From positions 1-9,780 of the forward strand of contig JAFTHJ010000154.1 of NCBI GenBank assembly GCA_017457465.1: a stretch of DNA of 9,780 bases, given 5' to 3'. Positions 1-5,869 of this stretch are shown one piece after another (the stretch's first letter is position 1; every line of letters starts with the position of its first letter). This stretch comes from Clostridia bacterium (GTDB lineage Bacteria; Bacillota; Clostridia; Oscillospirales; CAG-272). The translations under genes were made by a program, and so were the position numbers. Below the pieces are notes generated by a model that made no database searches, had not been told where the DNA came from, and saw only the letters and a list, made by a program, of their open reading frames with translations.

Positions 1-22
1 AAAAGTCCCCCTTGATAATACC

Positions 23-1312
23 TTATTCTTTTTTCTCTGCGAGAGTCTTTTTTGCCTCCTCACGGGCGCTGATTTTGCCTTCAGGCTTGATGTCACCCGC
101 TTTAAGGAGAGCGATTTTTGTCATCATAGGACCTACGAGCTCGTAGACGAGAACCGCAAAGAGAGTTATATTCGCGACTATAGCACCCTCGGGGCCTATC
201 TGCTCTGCCTTGATAGCCATACCGAGTGCCACTCCCGCCTGCGGAAGCAGAGTAATTCCGAGATATTTAACAATATTTTTGTCGCACTTGACCGCCTTTG
301 CGCTCAAGAAAGCACCGGAGCATTTTCCCGCGGAACGAGCAAGGATATATACCACGCCGATGATAACTATTGCCACGTCCGAAAAGACCGAAAGCTCAAG
401 CTCGGCGCCGCTCAATACGAAGAAAAGAATAAACAGCGGAGCCGTCCATCTGTCAACACGGTCCATAAGCTCCTCGGAGAAATCGCAGAAGTTGCAGAAA
501 ATCGTTCCGAGCATCATACAAACGAGCAGGGAGGAGAATCCGATATGCACTCCTCCGACCTCAAACTTCATCATAGAGAGGGCTACGGTCAGAAAGACGA
601 AGGTAACCGACATTGAAAGTCTCTTTGAGCGCGAATGGAAGAACTTCTCGAAGAATGTGAAGAGAAGTCCCATAATAAGTCCGAGAAGGAGCGAGAGAAC
701 TATCTCAAGGATAGGCTCAACTATTATCGATATAACGTCAACCTTGCCCGACATAAGCGCCTTTGCCACGCCGAAGGATGCCGCAAAGAGCATCAGTCCC
801 ACAGCGTCGTCGAGCGCGACGACAGGGAGAAGAATATCGGTAAGAGGTCCCTTTGCCTTATACTGGCGGACGACCATCAGCGTTGCCGCGGGAGCGGTTG
901 CCGAGGCTATCGCGCCGAGGATTATTGCCGCGGGGAGCGAGAGCTTGTCGGGCATTGCGAAATGAAGCCCGATAAGGATAGCGTCAACCACTATTGTGGT
1001 AACTACAGCTTGAAATATACCTATAACGGTTGCTTGTTTACCCGTCTTTTTGAGTTGGGAGAGACGGAACTCGTTTCCGATAGAAAACGCGATAAAGCCG
1101 AGCGCTACGTCGGCAAGTAGGGAATATGCCTTTACATCTCCCATACTTGTAAAACCGAGTCCCGAAATTCCGAGAGCACCGAGAAAATACGGTCCGACCA
1201 GAATACCCGCTACAAGATACGCTGTAACGGCGGGAAGCTTGGCGAGCTTCGCGAGACGGGACAGCATAAGTCCCGCAAAAAGAGCAACAGACAAACTGAG
1301 AAGAGCCTGCAT
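23..1312 (-). CDS. CPA2-type Na+(K+)/H+ antiporter, membrane protein
   Basis: A 429-residue integral membrane protein with about 12 hydrophobic segments filling residues 1-400, followed by a short charged tail rich in Lys and Glu. Family marks are S137-A142 (SATAPA) in the unwound-helix region, the paired aspartates D168-D169 in the LDDAVGL segment, which mark electrogenic CPA2 exchangers, and the basic R326/K330 in the late helix (RSAGK). These proteins exchange protons for Na+ or K+ across the cytoplasmic membrane in pH and ion homeostasis. No C-terminal TrkA-N/RCK or USP domain is present, so this is the compact form. The ATG is preceded by GGAGG at 1319-1323 with 6 nt spacing, and a consensus promoter lies just upstream. 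The ion (Na+ or K+) cannot be read from the sequence. The gene ends 22 nt from the window edge and no terminator is visible. The antiporter family is well supported; the exact subfamily is not. Confidence 0.9.
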   Translation of the reverse strand: MQALLSLSVALFAGLMLSRLAKLAKLPAVTAYLVAGILVGPYFLGALGISGLGFTSMGDVKAYSLLADVALGFIAFSIGNEFRLSQLKKTGKQATVIGIFQAVVTTIVVDAILIGLHFAMPDKLSLPAAIILGAIASATAPAATLMVVRQYKAKGPLTDILLPVVALDDAVGLMLFAASFGVAKALMSGKVDVISIIVEPILEIVLSLLLGLIMGLLFTFFEKFFHSRSKRLSMSVTFVFLTVALSMMKFEVGGVHIGFSSLLVCMMLGTIFCNFCDFSEELMDRVDRWTAPLFILFFVLSGAELELSVFSDVAIVIIGVVYILARSAGKCSGAFLSAKAVKCDKNIVKYLGITLLPQAGVALGMAIKAEQIGPEGAIVANITLFAVLVYELVGPMMTKIALLKAGDIKPEGKISAREEAKKTLAEKKE

Positions 1313-1351
1313 GATACGCCTCCAATTAAAAAAGTCATTTTGAACCTATGA

Positions 1352-1380
1352 ATTATAGCACTTTAAGTGAGGTATGTCAA
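1352..1380 (-). promoter_or_regulatory. Consensus sigma-A promoter of the antiporter gene
   Basis: Reading the minus strand, a perfect -35 TTGACA (1375-1380) and a perfect -10 TATAAT (1352-1357) are separated by exactly 17 nt. The expected start of transcription is near 1345, giving a leader of about 33 nt with GGAGG before the ATG. Upstream of the -35 the DNA is A/T rich (about 1391-1424), as in UP elements. The spacer contains an inverted repeat, CACTT-T-AAGTG (1359-1369), a possible operator. Confidence 0.85.
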
Positions 1381-1418
1381 GGCAAAAGCCGAAATATTTC
1401 AAAAGATTTTTTTGATAT

Positions 1419-1453
1419 AAAAAAGTCGGTATCGCTCGAAGTGCGATACCGAC
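1419..1453 (-). terminator. Intrinsic terminator of the LRR lipoprotein gene
   Basis: An 11-bp perfect stem (1425-1435 pairing with 1443-1453) with a 7-nt loop is followed on the minus strand by six T residues (1419-1424) and more A/T-rich sequence. It begins 8 nt after the stop codon of the lipoprotein gene and ends before the antiporter promoter, so the two same-strand genes are insulated from each other. Confidence 0.9.
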
Positions 1454-1461
1454 GAATTTAT

Positions 1462-2985
1462 TTAACTTTTTCTCATCCAGAGAGCGGTGTGTTTCTTGGT
1501 GGTAAGATAGTTAGCCGCTGTTTCGGCGTCACTCAATTCGACGGAGTCCACAGGGTCTATACCCGCTACCCAGCCTTCGGTATTGCCAAAGGTCACGCTC
1601 TTGAGCATATCGCATTTCTGGAATGCCCATACGCCTATTTTCTCAAGTGTGACGGGAAGCTCTATGCTCTGAAGCTTGACGCAGCCGTTAAAGGCGAAGC
1701 TTCCGATATTGGTCAGCGTTGAGGAGAATGTTACTCTCTCAAGGCTTGAGCAGTTTGCAAAGGTGTACATAGAAATGGCAGTCACTCCCTCGGGAATCGT
1801 TATCTCGCGGAGCGATATACAGCCGTGGAACGCCGCCTCGCCAATGCTTTCAAGTCCGACGGGGAGATTTATCTCCGCCAAAGCTTCGCAACCGAGGAAA
1901 AGGTCCTTGCCCAATACCTTGGTAGAGGCGGGAATCTCAAACGAGGTAATCGTCTTGTCGGTTATCTCATAAAGCGTGTGATAAAGATTTTCTGCGTTGC
2001 CCCTATATTTTCCTCGATTGCATTCGGAGAATATTGTTGCCGCGCATCCCTCAAAGGCGCCGTCCGCGATTTCGGTGACGAAGCTCGGAACATAAAGCTC
2101 ACTCACGGTCTTGTCCTTAACTCCCGTAACAACACAGGTGTCGGTGCCCGATGTGAACTCAAACGCGCTCATCTCCTCGCTCACCGCCCATCTTGCCTCG
2201 TAAGCGCGGTCGCAGAAGGTTATCGTGAATGTGTATACCATATCTTCGCTTACAACATCCTCGCCAGCGTACCAGCCGAGGAATTTGTATCCGAGGTTAG
2301 GTGTCGCCGTGGCGGTCACACTCTGTCCCTCGTAGTAGCTTCCCGCTCCGCTTACCGAGCCTGCCGCGCTGTCCGCGGTGGTAAGTGAAAGGGCGCGTGG
2401 GGGAAGCCAGCTTGCCGTAAGCTCCTTATCGGATAGGAAGGTCCACGCCTCAAGGCTCTTTCCCTCGCCGTCGGTTATCCTTGTCGCTCCGTCGAACCAG
2501 CCGTCAAAGAGGAAGCTGTCTCGTGTGGGCAGTGCGAGTGTGAAGCTCTGACCGTATGTAACCTCGGCGTCTGCGCCCTCAACCTCGCCTCCGTCAGCGT
2601 TGTAAGTGACCTTATATGTATTTGCCGTGAAAGCGGCGTAAAGCCTGACCTTTTCGGTGGGCTTTATCTTACTCTCACAGTTCTCGCCGTTCTCGTATTT
2701 CCAGCCGCTGAAGTTATGTCCCGCGGGGGCGTCGGGCGTGTAGGATACCGCGTATTCCGAGCCCAACTCGACAGTGTCGGTCTTGAGAAGCTCGTTTCCG
2801 TTATAGTATTCAACCGAAACGGTTTTGGGCTCCTTTTCATCGCCGTCCTTATTCGTCGTAAGTGCTGTTGTTTCGGCGGCAGTCTGTTCCGGTGTCTCGG
2901 TGTCCTCGGGCTCTTTGCTACAAGCCGCGACTGTGACCGCAACAAGCAACAACGCTACAAGCATCAGCAATATTTTTCTTTTCAT
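1462..2985 (-). CDS. Surface lipoprotein with InlB-type repeats and BspA-like leucine-rich repeats
   Basis: A 507-residue secreted lipoprotein. Residues 1-22 form a signal peptide with a lipobox ending V19-A-A-C22, so lipid attachment is predicted at C22, followed by a Thr/Glu-rich spacer (23-55). Three InlB/Flg_new-type beta repeats follow, near 56-119, 122-193 and 198-266, each with a central G-W motif (FSGW, FDGW, FLGW) and a closing aromatic (AAF, ASW, ARW). Residues 290-470 are BspA-type LRR_5 repeats; the last five have an exact 23-residue period (leucines at 369, 392, 415, 438, 461), with the pattern I-x-x-G/S-x-F-x-x-C. The C-terminal tail (about 471-507) resembles the closing segment of other gut Clostridia BspA proteins, from memory. 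Such proteins are exposed on the cell surface and are linked to adhesion or ligand binding; the ligand is unknown. GGAGG at 2991-2995, 5 nt before the ATG, fixes the start. It has its own promoter and terminator. Confidence 0.88.
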   Translation of the reverse strand: MKRKILLMLVALLLVAVTVAACSKEPEDTETPEQTAAETTALTTNKDGDEKEPKTVSVEYYNGNELLKTDTVELGSEYAVSYTPDAPAGHNFSGWKYENGENCESKIKPTEKVRLYAAFTANTYKVTYNADGGEVEGADAEVTYGQSFTLALPTRDSFLFDGWFDGATRITDGEGKSLEAWTFLSDKELTASWLPPRALSLTTADSAAGSVSGAGSYYEGQSVTATATPNLGYKFLGWYAGEDVVSEDMVYTFTITFCDRAYEARWAVSEEMSAFEFTSGTDTCVVTGVKDKTVSELYVPSFVTEIADGAFEGCAATIFSECNRGKYRGNAENLYHTLYEITDKTITSFEIPASTKVLGKDLFLGCEALAEINLPVGLESIGEAAFHGCISLREITIPEGVTAISMYTFANCSSLERVTFSSTLTNIGSFAFNGCVKLQSIELPVTLEKIGVWAFQKCDMLKSVTFGNTEGWVAGIDPVDSVELSDAETAANYLTTKKHTALWMRKS

Positions 2986-2995
2986 ATATTCCTCC

Positions 2996-3007
2996 GTAAA
3001 TATTTAC
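2996..3007. repeat. 12-bp perfect palindrome GTAAATATTTAC in the LRR gene leader
   Basis: A perfect 12-bp palindrome lies between the predicted transcription start (about 3019) and the ribosome binding site (2991-2995) of the LRR lipoprotein gene. The eight-base half GTAAATAT occurs again at 3050-3057, over the -35 element of the same promoter. Two copies flanking a promoter could be operator sites, but the DNA is A/T rich and chance is possible. Confidence 0.35.
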
Positions 3008-3025
3008 AGACTTTATTTTTCTTTG

Positions 3026-3054
3026 ATTCTATCACACTTTTCTTCTTTTGTAAA
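3026..3054 (-). promoter_or_regulatory. Sigma-A promoter of the LRR lipoprotein gene
   Basis: On the minus strand, -35 TTTACA (3049-3054, 5 of 6) and -10 TAGAAT (3026-3031, 5 of 6) have an ideal 17-nt spacer. TGA directly precedes the -10, forming an extended -10 (TGn). The expected transcription start is near 3019, about 34 nt before the ATG at 2985. It is divergent from the promoter at 3084-3112. Confidence 0.75.
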
Positions 3055-3083
3055 TATATTAATCCGTTTTTTATCCAAAAGAC

Positions 3084-3112
3084 TTGATTTATGCGGAAAA
3101 AAGTAATATAAT
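3084..3112 (+). promoter_or_regulatory. Sigma-A promoter of the dCMP deaminase to helicase-loader gene run
   Basis: -35 TTGATT (3084-3089, 4 of 6) and a perfect -10 TATAAT (3107-3112) are separated by 17 nt. Transcription should start near 3118-3120, leaving a leader of about 48 nt before the ATG at 3168. No other convincing promoter was seen before 8558, so this may drive all seven genes. The -35 itself could be misread as a TTG start codon of a longer reading frame. Confidence 0.75.
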
Positions 3113-3130
3113 TATTATGAATAACTATTT

Positions 3131-3145
3131 GTCGGACAAGCCGAC
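3131..3145 (+). other. Small leader hairpin before the dCMP deaminase gene
   Basis: GTCGG (3131-3135) pairs with CCGAC (3141-3145) across a 5-nt loop. It sits in the 5' leader, 7 nt upstream of the AAAGGA ribosome binding site (3153-3158). It lacks a T tract, so it is not a terminator. It may only stabilise the mRNA 5' end; a regulatory role is a guess. Confidence 0.35.
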
Positions 3146-3167
3146 CGAGACGAAAGGATATTTTATT

Positions 3168-3656
3168 ATGGACAGAGTATCAAAGCATAACTATTACCTT
3201 GATATTGCCCAGACCGTAGCGGAGCGCAGCACCTGTCTGCGAAAGATGTACGGCGCTATAATCGTTAAAGACGATGTTATCGTATCCACGGGATACAACG
3301 GCGCCCCCAGAGGACGCAAGAATTGCTGTGACATCAAATACTGTATGAGAGATAAGCTGAATATACCCAGAGGTGAGAGATACGAGATGTGCCGTTCGGT
3401 TCACGCCGAGGCTAACGCGATTATCGCGGCGGCGCGTGAGCGTATGCTCGGAGCGACGATATATATCGCTTGTATCGAGCCGTCCGACCATTCGGTCGTC
3501 TCGGGCACAAGCAGCTGTATGATGTGTAAGCGTCAGGTTATCAACGCGGGTATATCGACCGTCGTTATCAGAGACACCAAGGACGAGTTCAGAATAATAG
3601 ACGTAAACGACTGGATAGAGAACGATGACTCCTTGAGCGGAATTTTCGGTTACTGA
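3168..3656 (+). CDS. dCMP/deoxycytidylate deaminase family protein (ComEB-like)
   Basis: A 162-residue zinc-dependent cytidine/deoxycytidylate deaminase-fold protein, which in this family converts dCMP to dUMP for thymidylate synthesis in the cytosol. Visible motifs are GYNGAPRG (42-49) in the substrate-binding region, the catalytic H79-A-E81 and the zinc ligands C117-M-M-C120. Additional cysteines (C23, C53, C54, C59, C75) could hold a second, structural metal. The segment between the HAE core and the CxxC pair is longer than in minimal ComEB, and the usual Pro before the first Cys is Ser. The start is set at 3168: AAAGGA (3153-3158) lies 9 nt upstream and the family-like N-terminus begins here (MDRVSKHNYY). 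An in-frame TTG at 3084 is part of the promoter, and the ATG at 3117 falls at or just before the predicted transcription start and has no ribosome binding site. The next gene begins 12 nt after the stop. Substrate within the deaminase family (dCMP or another nucleotide) is inferred. Confidence 0.88.
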   Translation: MDRVSKHNYYLDIAQTVAERSTCLRKMYGAIIVKDDVIVSTGYNGAPRGRKNCCDIKYCMRDKLNIPRGERYEMCRSVHAEANAIIAAARERMLGATIYIACIEPSDHSVVSGTSSCMMCKRQVINAGISTVVIRDTKDEFRIIDVNDWIENDDSLSGIFGY

Positions 3657-3668
3657 TACGGGGGAAAA

Positions 3669-4337
3669 ATGAGCAACTCAAAAAGAAAAGCTATCCGCGC
3701 CGTGAGTATTCTTTGTGTGGCGTGTCTGCTTCTTACCGCCCTCTGCTCCTGCGCGAAGGGAAACAAATTCGAGGCGGACGGCGGAGCTTATAAGGACAAA
3801 AAGACAGATGTTTCCTACGAGGCGGCACCCGCTTGTTATGAGCCTATGGCAATGGGCGAGGAGATTTACGGACAGTCCGACAGCGTGACCTTCTACGAGA
3901 TAGAGGGACAGAATCCGCTCGAGTGGATATGCGAGGAGGGCGGAACGGTCTTTTATTCTGACACGGTGGAGCTTCCCTCGCTTGAGGAGATGAAAATATC
4001 CTATATAAATATCTGTGTCGAGACTAATACAACAGTGACCAGAGGTAAGGTGCAGAGCGCCGAGGATATTTCGGATATCGTGAGCGCGTATGTCAGCGCG
4101 GACAGTATATACTACCGCGGGGATACTCCCGCTCTTACCTATAAAATAAGATTTGCCGACAGCTCTATCGGGGTCTTTTATTCGGTAGTGTTTGTCAGAT
4201 ACGCCGAGGATTATACCCTCAAGGCAGAGGACGGAACGCTTCTGAATTACGGCAAGGATTTTCTCTACAACCGCTTTGAGGACAAGTTTGTCAAGGCGCC
4301 CGAGGCGCTTGTGAAGTATGTCAATGAGCTTACCTGA
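3669..4337 (+). CDS. Putative lipoprotein of unknown function
   Basis: A 222-residue protein I do not recognise. The N-terminus is basic (SKRKAIR), then hydrophobic (residues 12-25), ending in L25-C-S-C28, which fits a lipobox with lipidation at C28; C26 is a weaker alternative. The mature part starts with a charged spacer, followed by a mixed alpha/beta domain (about residues 55-215) rich in Tyr, Asp and Glu, with alternating hydrophobic strands such as YKIRF and FYSVVFVRY, and no further cysteines after C104 apart from the lipobox region. No catalytic motif is evident. GGGGGA (3660-3665) provides the ribosome binding site close to the ATG. The gene is 12 nt downstream of the dCMP deaminase gene, and its 3' end overlaps rimI by 20 nt, so it is probably cotranscribed. 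A membrane-anchored extracellular protein is the safe call; its role is unknown. Confidence 0.75.
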   Translation: MSNSKRKAIRAVSILCVACLLLTALCSCAKGNKFEADGGAYKDKKTDVSYEAAPACYEPMAMGEEIYGQSDSVTFYEIEGQNPLEWICEEGGTVFYSDTVELPSLEEMKISYINICVETNTTVTRGKVQSAEDISDIVSAYVSADSIYYRGDTPALTYKIRFADSSIGVFYSVVFVRYAEDYTLKAEDGTLLNYGKDFLYNRFEDKFVKAPEALVKYVNELT

Positions 4338-4785
4338 CGGAAAAGAGATACGCCCCGTGCGCTTTGCCCGTGAGCATATCGGGCAGGTGGCGGAGCTTGA
4401 AAGGCGATTTTTCTCCGAGCCTTGGTCAGAGAGCGCTCTCTCGCTTTTGCTGACCGAGGAATATCCCTCGTTCGTTCTGGTGACGGATACGGGTGAGGTC
4501 GTGGGATATATCAGTGCGCAGAGAGCGCTTGATGAGCTGCAGATAATAAATCTCGCGATAAGAGAGGGATACAGAGGCCGTGGCTTTGGAGTGATGCTTC
4601 TCGAGACGGCGGAGGCTTATTGCCGCGGCGAGGAGATAGTGTCGCTGTCGCTTGAGGTCAGAGAGAGCAATTCGGCGGCAAGAGGACTTTACAAAAAGCA
4701 GGGATACCGCGAGGCGGGAGTTCGGAAGAACTTCTACCGTCAACCCACAGAGAACGCGGTGGTTATGATAAAAAATTTGATTTGA
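4318..4785 (+). CDS. rimI: Ribosomal protein S18 N-alpha-acetyltransferase, RimI-like GNAT
   Basis: A 155-residue GNAT acetyltransferase. RimI transfers acetyl from acetyl-CoA to the N-terminal alanine of ribosomal protein S18 in the cytosol. Visible marks are the P35-W-S substrate-loop motif, the acetyl-CoA pyrophosphate loop R86-x-x-G89-x-G91, the LEVRESN segment (112-118) with the likely catalytic E113 and CoA-binding N118, and the C-terminal NFYRQPTENAVVM stretch (138-150) with Y140 as candidate general acid. Length is typical for RimI. Its start overlaps the upstream lipoprotein gene by 20 nt; ATG codons at 4318 and 4324 are both possible and neither has a strong ribosome binding site, suggesting translational coupling. 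It lies directly before tsaD, the usual RimI neighbour in Firmicutes, which supports the assignment. Another small GNAT function cannot be excluded by sequence alone. Confidence 0.88.
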   Translation: MSMSLPDGKEIRPVRFAREHIGQVAELERRFFSEPWSESALSLLLTEEYPSFVLVTDTGEVVGYISAQRALDELQIINLAIREGYRGRGFGVMLLETAEAYCRGEEIVSLSLEVRESNSAARGLYKKQGYREAGVRKNFYRQPTENAVVMIKNLI

Positions 4786-4806
4786 TGAAACTGGTGCGAA
4801 AATAAA

Positions 4807-5817
4807 ATGTTGATATTGGGACTTGAAAGCTCGTGTGACGAGACCTCTGCGGCGGTCGTCCGAATGGAGGACGGAAAGCGGGAGATACTTTCGAATATTG
4901 TGGCGTCACAGATAGAAATTCATAGACTTTACGGCGGAGTTGTGCCCGAGATAGCCAGCAGAGCGCATATCGAGGCGATATCGGGGATAACCTATCGGGC
5001 GCTTGACGAGGCGGGAGTGAAGCTCTCGGATATAGGGGCGGTTGCCGTTACCTCGCATCCGGGGCTTATCGGGGCGCTTATTGTCGGAGTTAACTTCGCG
5101 AAGGCTCTGGCGTTTGCCAATGATATTCCGCTTGTGTCGGTAAACCACGTCAAGGCGCACGTCGCCGCGGCGTATCTTGAATACCCCGAACTTGAGCCTC
5201 CCTTCACAGCTATGGTGGTATCGGGCGGACATACCTCGATTTACGAGATAAGCTCCTATACCGATTTCAGGACTATAGGCTCCACGCGTGACGACGCGGC
5301 GGGCGAGGCTTTTGACAAGGTGGCGAGAGTGCTTGGTATGCCCTATCCGGGCGGAGCCGAGTTTGACCGCGTATCCTACGGCGGAAATCCCCTTGCTGTG
5401 GCTCTTCCGTCTCCCGCGCTTCACGGAGATAATCTTGATTTTTCCTTCAGCGGAATAAAGACGGCGGCGCTCAATTATATAAACAGCACAAGACAAAAGG
5501 GAGGGGAGCCAGATGTGGGCGACCTTGCCGCGTCATATACTCACGCTATCGTTAAGGCGATAGTCAAAAAGGCGTCCGCGGCACTTGACAAAACAGGCTC
5601 GAAAACTCTCGTTCTTGCGGGAGGTGTTGCGGCGAACTCGCATATCCGCCGTGAGCTTGGTGTTATGTGCGAGAGGCGCGGAGCGCGTCTTTGCGTTCCG
5701 AGAATATCGCTCTGCGGAGACAACGCCGCTATGGTAGCGGCGGCGGGATACTTTGAGTATGAGTCGGGCAATCTTGCCTCTGTCGACCTCAACGCCTCCG
5801 CGAACGACAATATGTAA
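4807..5817 (+). CDS. tsaD: tRNA N6-adenosine threonylcarbamoyltransferase TsaD
   Basis: A 336-residue ASKHA-fold protein of standard TsaD/Kae1/Gcp length. TsaD transfers the threonylcarbamoyl group from threonylcarbamoyl-AMP to A37 of tRNAs that read ANN codons, forming t6A in the cytosol with partners TsaB and TsaE. The N-terminus has the family signature LGLESSCDETS (4-14). Metal ligands H114 and H118 sit in HVKAH, and the third, D305, in CGDNAAM. Nucleotide-binding marks include SGGHT (139-143), GEAFDKVARVLG (166-177) and GGVAANSHIR (272-281). All key residues are intact. The ATG has only a weak ribosome binding site (GGTG, 4793-4796), 21 nt after the rimI stop, so reinitiation is plausible. 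tsaB and tsaE, often adjacent, are not in this window and must be elsewhere. Confidence 0.97.
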   Translation: MLILGLESSCDETSAAVVRMEDGKREILSNIVASQIEIHRLYGGVVPEIASRAHIEAISGITYRALDEAGVKLSDIGAVAVTSHPGLIGALIVGVNFAKALAFANDIPLVSVNHVKAHVAAAYLEYPELEPPFTAMVVSGGHTSIYEISSYTDFRTIGSTRDDAAGEAFDKVARVLGMPYPGGAEFDRVSYGGNPLAVALPSPALHGDNLDFSFSGIKTAALNYINSTRQKGGEPDVGDLAASYTHAIVKAIVKKASAALDKTGSKTLVLAGGVAANSHIRRELGVMCERRGARLCVPRISLCGDNAAMVAAAGYFEYESGNLASVDLNASANDNM

Positions 5818-5853
5818 TTCTCCAAGCGGAGAAGTCTGACCTTTGCGAAAGGT
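5818..5853 (+). other. Tandem small hairpins in the tsaD-rex junction
   Basis: Directly after the tsaD stop codon, TTCTCC (5818-5823) pairs with GGAGAA (5828-5833) across AAGC, and then ACCTTT (5839-5844) pairs with AAAGGT (5848-5853) across GCG. No T tract follows, so this is not an ordinary terminator. The second hairpin hides one GAAAGG copy (5847-5852), while a second copy (5856-5861) remains free as the rex ribosome binding site. Possible roles are mRNA processing, stability of upstream mRNA or tuning of rex translation. Confidence 0.4.
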
Positions 5854-5869
5854 TTGAAAGGATGGAAAT

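Noticed and set aside
210..1120. Long plus-strand open frames opposite the antiporter gene
   Set aside because: They give Arg/Ser-rich low-complexity translations with no family resemblance, lack ribosome binding sites, and lie antisense to a clear membrane protein gene.
1825..2388. Plus-strand open frame opposite the LRR lipoprotein gene
   Set aside because: It has no ribosome binding site or recognisable domain, and the minus-strand frame has exact 23-residue repeats and a signal peptide, so this is a shadow.
4906..5496. Minus-strand open frame opposite tsaD
   Set aside because: The translation is Arg/Tyr-rich with no family marks, while tsaD on the other strand is complete with all signature motifs.
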